From positions 1 through 38,704 of the forward strand of contig CAYURD010000031.1 in assembly GCA_964446865.1 (NCBI GenBank): a stretch of DNA of 38,704 bases, in the 5' to 3' direction. Both the position numbers and the translations under genes were made by a program. The notes under the pieces are model-generated. The model made no database searches and was not told the origin of the DNA. It saw only the letters and a list, made by a program, of their open reading frames with translations. Below, in pieces: positions 32,321-38,704 of the stretch (position 1 is the first letter of the stretch; every line of letters begins with the position of its first letter). This DNA comes from Glaciecola sp964446865. Its GTDB lineage: Bacteria; Pseudomonadota; Gammaproteobacteria; Enterobacterales; Alteromonadaceae.

Positions 32321-34339
32321 CTACTTAAGGTTTTCTGCTAAAAAGCTCTCCATTGTAGAGTAAAAATCATAACGGTTTTCAGGTTTTGAATAGCCATGTC
32401 CCTCTTCTCGTATCATCGAAATATACGGTTTTCCAATCTTTTTGAGATTTTCAGAGAGCACTTCATATTGCTCCATGGGTACACGAACATCTTCACTTCC
32501 GTGAGCAATAAATAGCTCTGCTTTGATTTTATCGACATTCAGGGCGGGCGAATACTTGGCCAAACGTTCTTCATTTACACCTAACACTCTATCAAGATAA
32601 TTACGACCAGACTCACCACGAGGTATGTCACCAGACTCCTTCATTTCAAGTAAAGAATATACGCCCACATAGCCAATGCCACATTTATACAAATCAGGTT
32701 CTCTTACTAAGCTTTGTAAAGTGCCATAACCACCGTACGAACCGCCATAAATGCAAAGCTTGTCTTTATCAGCAAAACCTTGTTCAACCATCCACATGGT
32801 GCCATCGGTCATGTCATTTATCATTTTACCGCCCCACTGTTTATGACCAGCACGCAGGAAATCATAACCGTATCCTCCAGACCCTCTGAAGTTGACCTTT
32901 ACAACAGCGTAGCCTCGACTTGCTAAAAACTGCGCCTCGCGATCCCATCCCCAATATTCTCTGATACCATGCGGACCACCATGAACCAGCTGAACCATAG
33001 GAAATGGTCCTTCACCTGTGGTTGGTAATACGTAATAACCGTGTATCGTTTTACCATCACGTGAGGTAAAACTAAACGGTGTCATACTCGCCATTAACTC
33101 AGGATCAATCATGTCATTGGCTGTATCCAAAAATCTAATCTCAGGTTTGCTGCCGTCTAAACCTCGGTTAAATAAATAAAATACGCCTGGGTCTCGGTCA
33201 GACGATAATCTTACAATCAACTGATTGCCATCGTCGGTATAAGACGAGATGCGGATATCAGTTGTTTTGGGATCAACGCCAAGCGATGCATAAAGCTGAG
33301 TTATTACCTTTTTCATTTCGCTTTCTTCAGACAAAAATATCAAATTATTGTAATCAGACGAGATAGAAACAGCTTCAAGACCACGATGATAAAAACGACC
33401 TAAACCACTTATTTCAGAAACATTTTCTTCGTGTACAAGCTTCGTTTCTAAGCTTTGAATATTAACCGAATAGATATTTGCCAATTTGGAATTAATATCT
33501 GAGGTCATATAGAGAATAGTATTGTCATGATTAAAGCCAAGCAAACCTACCCTTGCGGCGTTTTCGGGCGTTCCAAAAATAGGCAGTGCAATATTTTCCC
33601 ACTTACTATTTGGTGTGCGTTTTAGCGCAAGCTCAAATAAAAATTCTCCGCTTTCAATACCGGCATCTCTATTCTCTTTTGTTAAAATGCGGGCGGCTCT
33701 GGCATTACCATTTGTATCAGCAACATAACTACTGGCATCTTCTGCCTCAATCGCTAAGTATTTTTCTTTACCGGTATGAATATCGATTTCAAAGAGCTTT
33801 TCACCCTCATATTGAAAATAGTTGCCAGTCATCATGCCGTAGACAAAGCGCTTGCCTACTAGGATTTTGTCTGGCTTATTTGGAAGTGTGCTAATCACAT
33901 CATAATAAGCACGCTGCGGCACAGTTAACTGGCGTCCATTTTCGCCATCTATGTCGTAAGCAACCCAAATTGAATTTGACGTTCGGTTATCTAAGTATCC
34001 CACTCGTTTGTGGTAACTCACCATAAAACGCTCGTCAGTTAACCAAACAACACCATTAATGTATTTATAATCACCAAAGTTAATTTTTGAATGTATCTTA
34101 GTTAAGTTGACATCCATAATGACTAATGTGTTTGAATTACCGGTGTCATAAAGGGCAGCAATAAGCTCGCCGTTTTTAGATATACGCATATCATTAAACG
34201 TGGCGTTTTTGAAAAAAGCTTCAACTGGAATTGAGCTAGGGTCTTGGGCTGCTTGTTGTGTGTTTTTTGAGGGTAGTGCTGTGACGTTATAGCTAGAGAT
34301 AGCTAAAACGAAGGTAACGATATAGGGCAATATACGCAT
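32321..34339 (-). CDS. Exported S9 family prolyl oligopeptidase-type peptidase
   Basis: 672 residues. A signal peptide covers about 1-21 (ILPYIVTFVLAISSYNVTA). A beta-propeller domain (about 35-410) precedes an alpha/beta-hydrolase domain (about 415-672). The catalytic triad is visible: Ser534 in YGGSYGGYG, Asp617 in HGSEDVRVP and His648 in EEGHGY. LVHGGPHG and VNFRGSGGYG are the S9 oxyanion-region motifs. The family cleaves short peptides (dipeptidyl- or acylaminoacyl-peptidase type); here it would act in the periplasm or outside. A stem-loop follows. It is divergent from the MarR regulator, whose operators sit in the shared 246-bp region. Confidence 0.93.
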   Translation of the reverse strand: MRILPYIVTFVLAISSYNVTALPSKNTQQAAQDPSSIPVEAFFKNATFNDMRISKNGELIAALYDTGNSNTLVIMDVNLTKIHSKINFGDYKYINGVVWLTDERFMVSYHKRVGYLDNRTSNSIWVAYDIDGENGRQLTVPQRAYYDVISTLPNKPDKILVGKRFVYGMMTGNYFQYEGEKLFEIDIHTGKEKYLAIEAEDASSYVADTNGNARAARILTKENRDAGIESGEFLFELALKRTPNSKWENIALPIFGTPENAARVGLLGFNHDNTILYMTSDINSKLANIYSVNIQSLETKLVHEENVSEISGLGRFYHRGLEAVSISSDYNNLIFLSEESEMKKVITQLYASLGVDPKTTDIRISSYTDDGNQLIVRLSSDRDPGVFYLFNRGLDGSKPEIRFLDTANDMIDPELMASMTPFSFTSRDGKTIHGYYVLPTTGEGPFPMVQLVHGGPHGIREYWGWDREAQFLASRGYAVVKVNFRGSGGYGYDFLRAGHKQWGGKMINDMTDGTMWMVEQGFADKDKLCIYGGSYGGYGTLQSLVREPDLYKCGIGYVGVYSLLEMKESGDIPRGESGRNYLDRVLGVNEERLAKYSPALNVDKIKAELFIAHGSEDVRVPMEQYEVLSENLKKIGKPYISMIREEGHGYSKPENRYDFYSTMESFLAENLK

Positions 34340-34422
34340 ATTAAATCCTTTTATTTCATTCCTGACTTTCTTGCATCACGCGTTACGTGAAAAAAGCGAC
34401 TTTTTTGTGTTCAATTTGTACA

Positions 34423-34442
34423 CACTGGTTGTTAGACCAGTG
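34423..34442. repeat. Inverted repeat in the S9 peptidase / marR control region
   Basis: CACTGGT and ACCAGTG (7-bp arms, six-base spacer) lie about 84 bp upstream of the S9 peptidase start and 12 bp left of a TATAAT (34454-34459) on the plus strand. A regulator site is possible but unproven. Confidence 0.4.
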
Positions 34443-34474
34443 GTAAGAAAGAGTATAATGGCATAGTTGGCTAA

Positions 34475-34488
34475 GTGCAATATTGCAC
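34475..34488. promoter_or_regulatory. 14-bp perfect palindrome GTGCAATATTGCAC
   Basis: A perfect 14-bp palindrome between the divergent S9 peptidase and marR genes. Its length and AT-rich centre suit a dimeric regulator. It differs from the two marR-proximal palindromes, so it may be read by another protein or be a variant site. Confidence 0.5.
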
Positions 34489-34544
34489 AAACCTGACAAA
34501 TCTTCTTTCTAAATATTGAAATAGAATGATCTAAAGCACGTTTA

Positions 34545-34577
34545 GTTTAATATTAAACAATATACTTTAATATTAAA
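34545..34577. promoter_or_regulatory. Twin palindromic operators of the MarR-type regulator
   Basis: GTTTAATATTAAAC (34545-34558) is a perfect palindrome and TTTAATATTAAA (34566-34577) a second, with centres 20 bp apart, so dimers would bind on the same DNA face. Together they also form a larger imperfect inverted repeat. TATACT (34561-34566) lies between them as a likely -10 element. The regulator's ATG is only eight bases further on. Autorepression by MarR is the natural reading. Confidence 0.75.
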
Positions 34578-34585
34578 CTAAAACG

Positions 34586-35092
34586 ATGAACAAAATACTC
34601 ACACAGCGCCTCGATTCATGGAAGAATCTGGTTGAGGCTTATCAAATCTGCACCCAAAAATACACAAAGCTATTAGCGGAATTTGGTTTTACACCTTCAC
34701 AGTTAGATGTACTTTTTCAAATCGAAACGCTAGGTGAACAAGCTAAACCGATGCATATAGCCGAGGGACTCTTGGTGACTAAAGGCAATATAACGGCAGT
34801 TACTAAAAGGTTAATTGAGCAAGGTTTCATCTCCGTGCATCCCGATAAAACAGACAAAAGATCAAGTTTGTTAAGCATGACAAAAAAAGGGACTCGTCAC
34901 TTCAAAATTGCCAAACAAGCAGCTAAAGAATTTATTGAAGCTCAGCTTGCTCCCTTCACAGATGAAGAAGTCAAATTAGTCGGTGAGCTAATGACAAAAA
35001 TGCGTTTTCACCTCGAATCTGATGATTTTAATATCAGCTTAATGAACATCGACGCTATGTGCGTATTAAAGAGAAAACAAGATGGAAGATAA
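34586..35092 (+). CDS. MarR family transcriptional regulator
   Basis: 168 residues. The winged helix-turn-helix is clear: LLAEFGFTPSQLDVLFQIE, then PMHIAEGLLVTKGNITAVTK, RLIEQGFISVHPDKTDKRSS (wing with the DKR motif) and LLSMTKKGTRHF. Dimerisation helices lie at both ends. It probably senses a small hydrophobic or phenolic ligand; the ligand is unknown. There is no Shine-Dalgarno and the start is eight bases from a palindromic operator, so the mRNA leader is very short. Its 3' end overlaps the hydrolase gene by 11 bp, so the two form an operon. Confidence 0.93.
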   Translation: MNKILTQRLDSWKNLVEAYQICTQKYTKLLAEFGFTPSQLDVLFQIETLGEQAKPMHIAEGLLVTKGNITAVTKRLIEQGFISVHPDKTDKRSSLLSMTKKGTRHFKIAKQAAKEFIEAQLAPFTDEEVKLVGELMTKMRFHLESDDFNISLMNIDAMCVLKRKQDGR

Positions 35093-35864
35093 ACTCACCT
35101 TGTCGGGGCCAACCACTAAGAATGGATTTAAAGAATATAGAGCCGCGATAGATTTGTTAACACTGCCTTTGCGACTATCACTGCTTAAATTCAAAAAGGT
35201 AGAAGACATTGGGCAAGGGAGGCACATATTTGTTTTACCTGGATTTGGCGCATCTGATACATCCATGCACCCACTACGTTTTTACCTTGAACAACATGGA
35301 TTTAACACACACGGTTGGGAATTAGGCACAAACAAAGCTGGCTTGAACATTAAGCATAACCCGCACGAGCTATCGTGGGATATAGTGCCACCTAAGCCAT
35401 ACAACGGTGAAGCAGGTGTCCCATTTTTATGCGATGCGATGGTCAATCGCGTTCGCGAATTCTATACAAAAACAAAGAAGTCCGTGATTCTTGTTGGTTG
35501 GAGTCTAGGTGGTACTATTGCCAGAGAAGTTGCTCGAGACTTACCTGAGATTGTCGAACACGTGGTTACGCTAGGTTCGCCGCTTTTAGGTGGACCAAAG
35601 TATACCGCAGCGGCAACACTTTTAGCGAAAAAGGGCATTAATCTAAATTGGATAGAAAATGAAGTTAGCATTAGAAATAAGATCCCCTTAAGATGTAAAT
35701 CTTCTTCAATTATTAGCCCAACTGACGGCGTGGTTGGGTTTTCAGCCGCAAAAGTACCCGAAGATAACACCACTCGTTATATCGAATTAGACGTTTCGCA
35801 TTTAGGCATGGGTATTAATGACAAAGCACTTGCTACGATTGTAGAAGAATTAAATTACACATGA
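35082..35864 (+). CDS. Alpha/beta hydrolase (lipase/esterase-like) co-transcribed with marR
   Basis: 260 residues, no signal peptide. The fold signatures are HIFVLPGFGASDTSMHPLR (oxyanion strand), the nucleophile Ser141 in VGWSLGG, Asp215 in SPTDGVVG and His240 in DVSHLGMG, so the triad is complete. It resembles PGAP1/lipase-like hydrolases that act on lipid or ester bonds, but the substrate is unknown. It overlaps marR by 11 bp, so it is probably induced by the MarR ligand, which might be its substrate or a related compound. Confidence 0.88.
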   Translation: MEDKLTLSGPTTKNGFKEYRAAIDLLTLPLRLSLLKFKKVEDIGQGRHIFVLPGFGASDTSMHPLRFYLEQHGFNTHGWELGTNKAGLNIKHNPHELSWDIVPPKPYNGEAGVPFLCDAMVNRVREFYTKTKKSVILVGWSLGGTIAREVARDLPEIVEHVVTLGSPLLGGPKYTAAATLLAKKGINLNWIENEVSIRNKIPLRCKSSSIISPTDGVVGFSAAKVPEDNTTRYIELDVSHLGMGINDKALATIVEELNYT

Positions 35865-35963
35865 ATTTACACTAAATAGAGAGAAGCTAGTGTCTGCAAA
35901 TTTGATTAGTATACTGATTATAAACAATATACCCCTTAGGCTTTTCACCAACGAGAGTTTAAC

Positions 35964-36992
35964 TTGAACACGATCAACGTTATGCCAAATGAAATGCAAC
36001 AAACGCTATTGCGCATTTTCAGTTTGCTAAATTTTTCAGAACAAGCTTCCCAAACCTTAGCAACAACCCATACCCAAAGTACCATGTGCGGTGTGAATTC
36101 TCATGGCATTAATAGAGTGCCTCTTTTCGCTAAATATGTAAAAGATGGCATTGTTAACCCTAGTACTCAAGCGCAAAAAACAGAGGCCTTTGGTAATATC
36201 GAACGCTGGGATGGGCAATTTGGCTCGGGCGTATTAAATGCCCAAATATGCACTCAACGCGCAATCGAGTTAGCAAAAGAAAACGGATTAGGCTTGGTTG
36301 CCCTAAAAAATACCAACCATTGGATGCGCGGCGGCAGCTATGGCTGGCAAGCTGCAAGCAATGATTGCATTGGCATTATGTTTACCAATACTCAAGCGAA
36401 TATGCCGCCTTGGGGCGGCACTGAATGTCGAATAGGTAACAATCCGCTAGTGATATCCTTACCCAATAAATCACTATCCAATAAAGATCAGCATGTTGTG
36501 CTAGACATGGCAATGTCTCAGTTTTCTTTTGGTAAAATTCACGAATATGAATTAAAAAATGAGACCTTGCCCTTTGTGGGTGGTTGGGACGAACAACATC
36601 AAGCAAGCACTGACCCAAGTGCCATTTTAGCAAGCGAAAAAGCGATGCCAACGGGTTACTGGAAAGGCTCTGCCTTATCGATGGTCTTAGACATGCTCGC
36701 CACCCTTTTAGCGGCAGGAAATTCTACTAAAAAAATCAGCGAATCTCCCATAGAAACAGGCATTTCTCAGGTGTTTTTATGTATTAACGCAAAAGAACTT
36801 AACAATGCTGAACTGCACAGCAGATTGTTAAATGAAATCGTAGAGTATACAAAAAATGTTGAGACACAAACCAAGGCAAGTCAAATAAGATACCCCGGAC
36901 AACGCGCAAACGAGACATTTGCACTAAGTAAAAAACACGGTATGCAAGTTGATAGTGATATATGGGCTGAGGTTATTGCGTTAAGTAAATGA
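35964..36992 (+). CDS. dlgD: 2,3-diketo-L-gulonate reductase (YiaK/DlgD), malate/L-lactate dehydrogenase family
   Basis: 342 residues, NAD(P)H-dependent reductase of the LDH2/MDH2 family. Strong matches to E. coli YiaK include NSHGINRVPLFAKYV (with the catalytic His), GLGLVALKNTNHWMRGGSYG continuing WQAA, PPWGGTECRIGNNPL and MPTGYWKGSALSMVLDM. YiaK reduces 2,3-diketo-L-gulonate in L-ascorbate/L-lyxose-type catabolism. The start is TTG at 35964 (GAGAG about 8 bases upstream), which aligns with the YiaK N-terminus; an ATG at 35982 is possible. In E. coli yiaK is next to a TRAP transporter (yiaMNO); here a TRAP operon lies 5.6 kb away on the other strand. A diverged second copy of its last codons lies at 37699-37779. 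Confidence 0.9.
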   Translation: MNTINVMPNEMQQTLLRIFSLLNFSEQASQTLATTHTQSTMCGVNSHGINRVPLFAKYVKDGIVNPSTQAQKTEAFGNIERWDGQFGSGVLNAQICTQRAIELAKENGLGLVALKNTNHWMRGGSYGWQAASNDCIGIMFTNTQANMPPWGGTECRIGNNPLVISLPNKSLSNKDQHVVLDMAMSQFSFGKIHEYELKNETLPFVGGWDEQHQASTDPSAILASEKAMPTGYWKGSALSMVLDMLATLLAAGNSTKKISESPIETGISQVFLCINAKELNNAELHSRLLNEIVEYTKNVETQTKASQIRYPGQRANETFALSKKHGMQVDSDIWAEVIALSK

Positions 36993-37089
36993 GAGCAATG
37001 TTAGTTAGCACAGGATTCGATTGAAGCATTAAAAACCATCATTAACTCAAACCAAGAAGCCCAGCGAAGCAATACATAACTACCGAAGA

Positions 37090-37119
37090 TTGATTATACA
37101 CAACAAACGTGTGTATACT
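37090..37119 (+). promoter_or_regulatory. Promoter and overlapping operator of the second ccdAB module
   Basis: TTGATT (37090-37095) and TATACT (37114-37119) with an 18-bp spacer form a good sigma-70 promoter. An inverted repeat ATACACA / TGTGTAT (37096-37102 and 37110-37116, spacer seven) fills the spacer and reaches into the -10 box. A CcdA dimer bound there would block RNA polymerase. The transcript would start about 23 nt before the ccdA start. Confidence 0.7.
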
Positions 37120-37148
37120 TGAAATCTGTAAATTGCGTTGGATCTAAT

Positions 37149-37394
37149 ATGTCACAAGTTAAGCCCGCCTCTTCTGTAAAAAAACGCACCAACCTCTCAA
37201 TAAATGAATCCTTACTTAATGAAGCTAAAGAGCTCGGTATTAATATATCTAATTCAGCTGAATTAGGTATAAAGCATGCCCTTTTAGAGCGCAAGAAGGC
37301 CTTGTGGTTGAAAGCGAATCAAGAGGCAATTGACAGTTCGAATGAATATGTGACTCAAAATGGCCTGCCTCTTGATAAATTCAGGCACTTTTAA
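37149..37394 (+). CDS. ccdA: CcdA antitoxin
   Basis: 81 residues from the ATG at 37149 (MSQVKPASSVKKRTNLSINE); a frame start at 37119 falls on the -10 box and is unlikely. The N-terminal ribbon-helix-helix (RTNLSINESLLNEAKELGIN) and the C-terminal toxin-binding tail (ALWLKANQEAIDSSNEYVTQ, NGLPLDKFRHF) match CcdA closely. Its stop overlaps the ccdB start in TAATG (37392-37396). It neutralises CcdB and represses the promoter. Confidence 0.93.
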   Translation: MSQVKPASSVKKRTNLSINESLLNEAKELGINISNSAELGIKHALLERKKALWLKANQEAIDSSNEYVTQNGLPLDKFRHF

Positions 37395-37693
37395 TGAACC
37401 GATATGATGTCTACAGAAATAAATTTGGCTCTGGATTTATTCTTGATGTACAAACTGATTTATTGTCAGGGTTAAACACTCGCGTTGTTGTTCCATTAGT
37501 CCCGATATCGGATGCTCCTAAATTGGCGAAGTACTTAAACCCAAGGTTTGAAGTTGCTGGGGAAGAAGTGGCAATGATGACTCAATTTTTGGCGGCAATA
37601 CCTGAATCGGAGCTAACAACTCAAGTAGACAACCTCAGCCAGTTTCACCATGAAATTAGTTCTGCACTTGATATGATATTTTCTGGTTTTTAG
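37394..37693 (+). CDS. ccdB: CcdB gyrase-poison toxin
   Basis: 99 residues with the canonical plan: YDVYRNKFGSGFILDVQTDL, the VVPLVPISDAPKLAKYLNP core, MMTQFLAAIPESEL and the C-terminal helix SALDMIFSGF. The family end is WGI; here it is SGF. CcdB traps DNA gyrase on DNA through its three C-terminal residues, so the altered end could change target affinity. It overlaps ccdA by one base. Immediately after its stop lies a piece resembling the 3' end of dlgD. Confidence 0.93.
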   Translation: MNRYDVYRNKFGSGFILDVQTDLLSGLNTRVVVPLVPISDAPKLAKYLNPRFEVAGEEVAMMTQFLAAIPESELTTQVDNLSQFHHEISSALDMIFSGF

Positions 37694-38078
37694 CTTTTAA
37701 GCAAGGTTTGCAAGTTAATAGAGATATATGGGCTGAAGTAATCGCGTTAAGCGAATCCGATGCTATTAGTATTATTTGATCTGATGAATCGGCAACTTTG
37801 TCATCAGTTTTATCTAAAAAATATATAACCCAGAATATGATATAAACCATTCCTATTAAAAATGGCACCCTCCAAATCTTACCTTGTTCATTTAAATATC
37901 TGGATGTAACAAACACATCCAATCCACCTAACAGTTCACGTAAAAATGTTTTCTGTTTTATCTCTTCAGACTCATTTTTATAGACCATGAATGCCGATAA
38001 AATAGTTATCACCACACTTATAGCGAAAAGAATTGATAAAAACTGCTCTATCGTTGTCATCTTTGCAAATTCAATCAT
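37656..38078 (-). CDS. Two-TM membrane protein, unknown, with a probably chimeric C-terminus
   Basis: 140 residues. TM1 is at about 12-33 (FLSILFAISVVITILSAFMV) and TM2 at about 72-89 (PFLIGMVYIIFWVIYFL); between them is a charged loop (NESEEIKQKTFLRELLGG). The last 40 or so residues are antisense to the dlgD remnant and to the end of ccdB, so the original stop was probably lost when that DNA arrived. The start at 38078 (or Met at 38060) lacks a strong Shine-Dalgarno. I do not recognise the family. Confidence 0.5.
   Translation of the reverse strand: MIEFAKMTTIEQFLSILFAISVVITILSAFMVYKNESEEIKQKTFLRELLGGLDVFVTSRYLNEQGKIWRVPFLIGMVYIIFWVIYFLDKTDDKVADSSDQIILIASDSLNAITSAHISLLTCKPCLKAKNQKISYQVQN
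37699..37779 (+). pseudogene. Second, diverged copy of the dlgD 3' end
   Basis: Read in frame, this gives KQGLQVNRDIWAEVIALSES then DAISII and a stop. The authentic end of dlgD (about 36933-36992) reads KHGMQVDSDIWAEVIALSK. Over about 47 bases the DNA differs at roughly eight positions, mostly third codon positions. It begins within a few bases of the ccdB stop, so ccdAB lies between two versions of the same gene end. It is a recombination scar, not an expressed gene. Confidence 0.8.
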
Positions 38079-38170
38079 ATCTTTATTCTCTTATTGAGTC
38101 TCCAGAGTTCAAAGTGTTCCGCCAAACTCAACGTTTACAGGAATAGGTTTTGTCATCCAAGATGCTTCGA

Positions 38171-38341
38171 TTACTGCCTTTTCTTTTCCCAATAAGACAA
38201 GACATATTTAAGTAAAAAACCAACTAAGTAAGCAATTATTGCTGTGATAAAAAAAATTTTTGCTCCACCCGATTGTCTTGCACCACCCTTGTTAATTTGC
38301 ACCGCTATGGAGCCATTCCATTTGCGGCTTAATGGCTCCAC
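38171..38341 (-). pseudogene. Truncated single-TM protein fragment next to the IS21-like element
   Basis: A minus-strand frame ends at 38171 with a good transmembrane helix and basic tail (IFFITAIIAYLVGFLLKYVL, SYWEKKRQ). Its upstream part runs into the terminal repeats of the IS element, where only a GTG at 38341 is available as start. This looks like the C-terminal remainder of a gene cut by the insertion. A tiny membrane protein is the alternative. Confidence 0.35.
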
Positions 38342-38383
38342 CTAATTTGCGGCTAATGGCACCACCCGATTTGCGGCTAATGG
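38320..38383. mobile_element. Left-end repeats of an IS21-family element
   Basis: ATTTGCGGCTAATGG occurs at 38345-38359 and 38369-38383, and with one inserted T at 38320-38335, spaced 24-25 bp. GCACC/GCTCC-ACC motifs are interleaved and continue left to about 38260. IS21-family ends typically carry several transposase-binding repeats before istA. The exact left terminus and target duplication cannot be fixed from this side. Confidence 0.75.
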
Positions 38384-38487
38384 CGCCACTTTAGTTCCCC
38401 TTTTTCTCCTCAAACTTTATTGTAATTAGCGTATCGTTATGTCTAATTTTTAGACAGGGGATATGCATGACAAACAAGAGGTTTGAA

Positions 38488-38704
38488 ATGTACGAATATA
38501 GACAAGTGCTCGTTCGAATGAGAATGGGTGAATCCAACCGCGCGATTTCTCAAGCAGGGCTAATGGGACGTAAAAAAGCTCAGAAGTTAAGAGATACCGC
38601 GCAAGCACAAGGTTGGCTAGATCCGCTTAATGCCTTGCCCGACAACACCCAATTAGCCACGATATTGAATGTCACGGTTCACACGCCATCGTCGATAAAT
38701 TCAT
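38488..38704 (+). CDS. istA: IS21-family transposase IstA (partial, N-terminus only)
   Basis: The first 72 residues are visible (MYEYRQVLVRMRMGESNRAI, SQAGLMGRKKAQKLRD, then GWLDPLNALPDN), a close match to IstA N-terminal helix-turn-helix regions. I chose the ATG at 38488 (AAGAGG seven bases upstream); an in-frame ATG at 38467 would add seven residues. The DDE catalytic domain and istB lie beyond the right edge. The element's left-end repeats are immediately upstream. Confidence 0.9.
   Translation, partial: MYEYRQVLVRMRMGESNRAISQAGLMGRKKAQKLRDTAQAQGWLDPLNALPDNTQLATILNVTVHTPSSINS

Overview
The window reads as a draft scaffold from a moderately AT-rich gammaproteobacterium. The gene repertoire suggests a marine Alteromonadales-like organism: a CheB/CheR-PAS fusion, a GAF-PAS-GGDEF-EAL protein, a compact T6SS, a TRAP transporter, a secreted S9 peptidase, and intergenic hairpin repeats with a GAAG loop. 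This placement comes from protein resemblance only; no rRNA or tRNA gene is visible. Two runs of 100 N (18544-18643 and 29161-29260) are each flanked by an identical 55-bp sequence. They look like k-mer overlap scaffolding artefacts rather than missing DNA, and deleting one repeat copy plus the Ns restores a full reading frame in both affected genes.

Layout. (1) 1-5070: signalling. A CheB-CheR-PAS fusion leaves the left edge (minus strand), divergent from a large diguanylate cyclase/phosphodiesterase. (2) 5114-15211, minus strand: a T6SS sheath, tube and baseplate operon in the order tssA-tssB-tssC-hcp-tssE-tssF-tssG-tssH(clpV). A perfect hairpin with a T-rich tail lies between hcp and tssE and probably lets hcp be made in excess. 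tssJ, tssK, tssL and tssM are not in the window. (3) 15489-23201, plus strand: a divergent spike and cargo operon. It holds vgrG, an unusual 5- to 10-residue-repeat protein with a transthyretin-like tail, a 24-codon coupling ORF, a LysM/TTR-like/peptidoglycan-binding protein, a second peptidoglycan-binding-domain protein, a metzincin-type zinc protease, a HEAT-repeat protein and a DUF4280 PAAR-like tip. This is the most interesting part of the window: it reads as a T6SS payload module in which delivery domains usually fused together are split into separate small proteins, carrying a probable protease effector.

(4) 23456-27250: accessory genes and repeats. These include a stand-alone MlaC-like periplasmic protein, a repeat field with a small GIY-YIG nuclease lying between inverted REP-like hairpins next to a 19-bp tandem array, a membrane-anchored lipoyl-domain protein, and a secreted hemopexin-repeat protein. 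(5) 27341-30334, minus strand: a three-gene TRAP transporter (dctM, dctQ, dctP). (6) 30585-37693: two ccdAB-type toxin-antitoxin modules (one divergent, one canonical) bracket a secreted DUF1444-like protein, a secreted S9 peptidase, a MarR/hydrolase pair with clear palindromic operators, and a 2,3-diketo-L-gulonate reductase (yiaK/dlgD). The second ccdAB pair lies between the real 3' end of yiaK and a second, diverged copy of that 3' end, a footprint of recombination. (7) 37656-38704: a two-TM protein with a probably chimeric tail, a truncated membrane-protein fragment, and the left end of an IS21-family element with three terminal repeats and the istA start running off the right edge.

Genes were called from reading frames, start-site context and family motifs recognised by eye. 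No database search was run.
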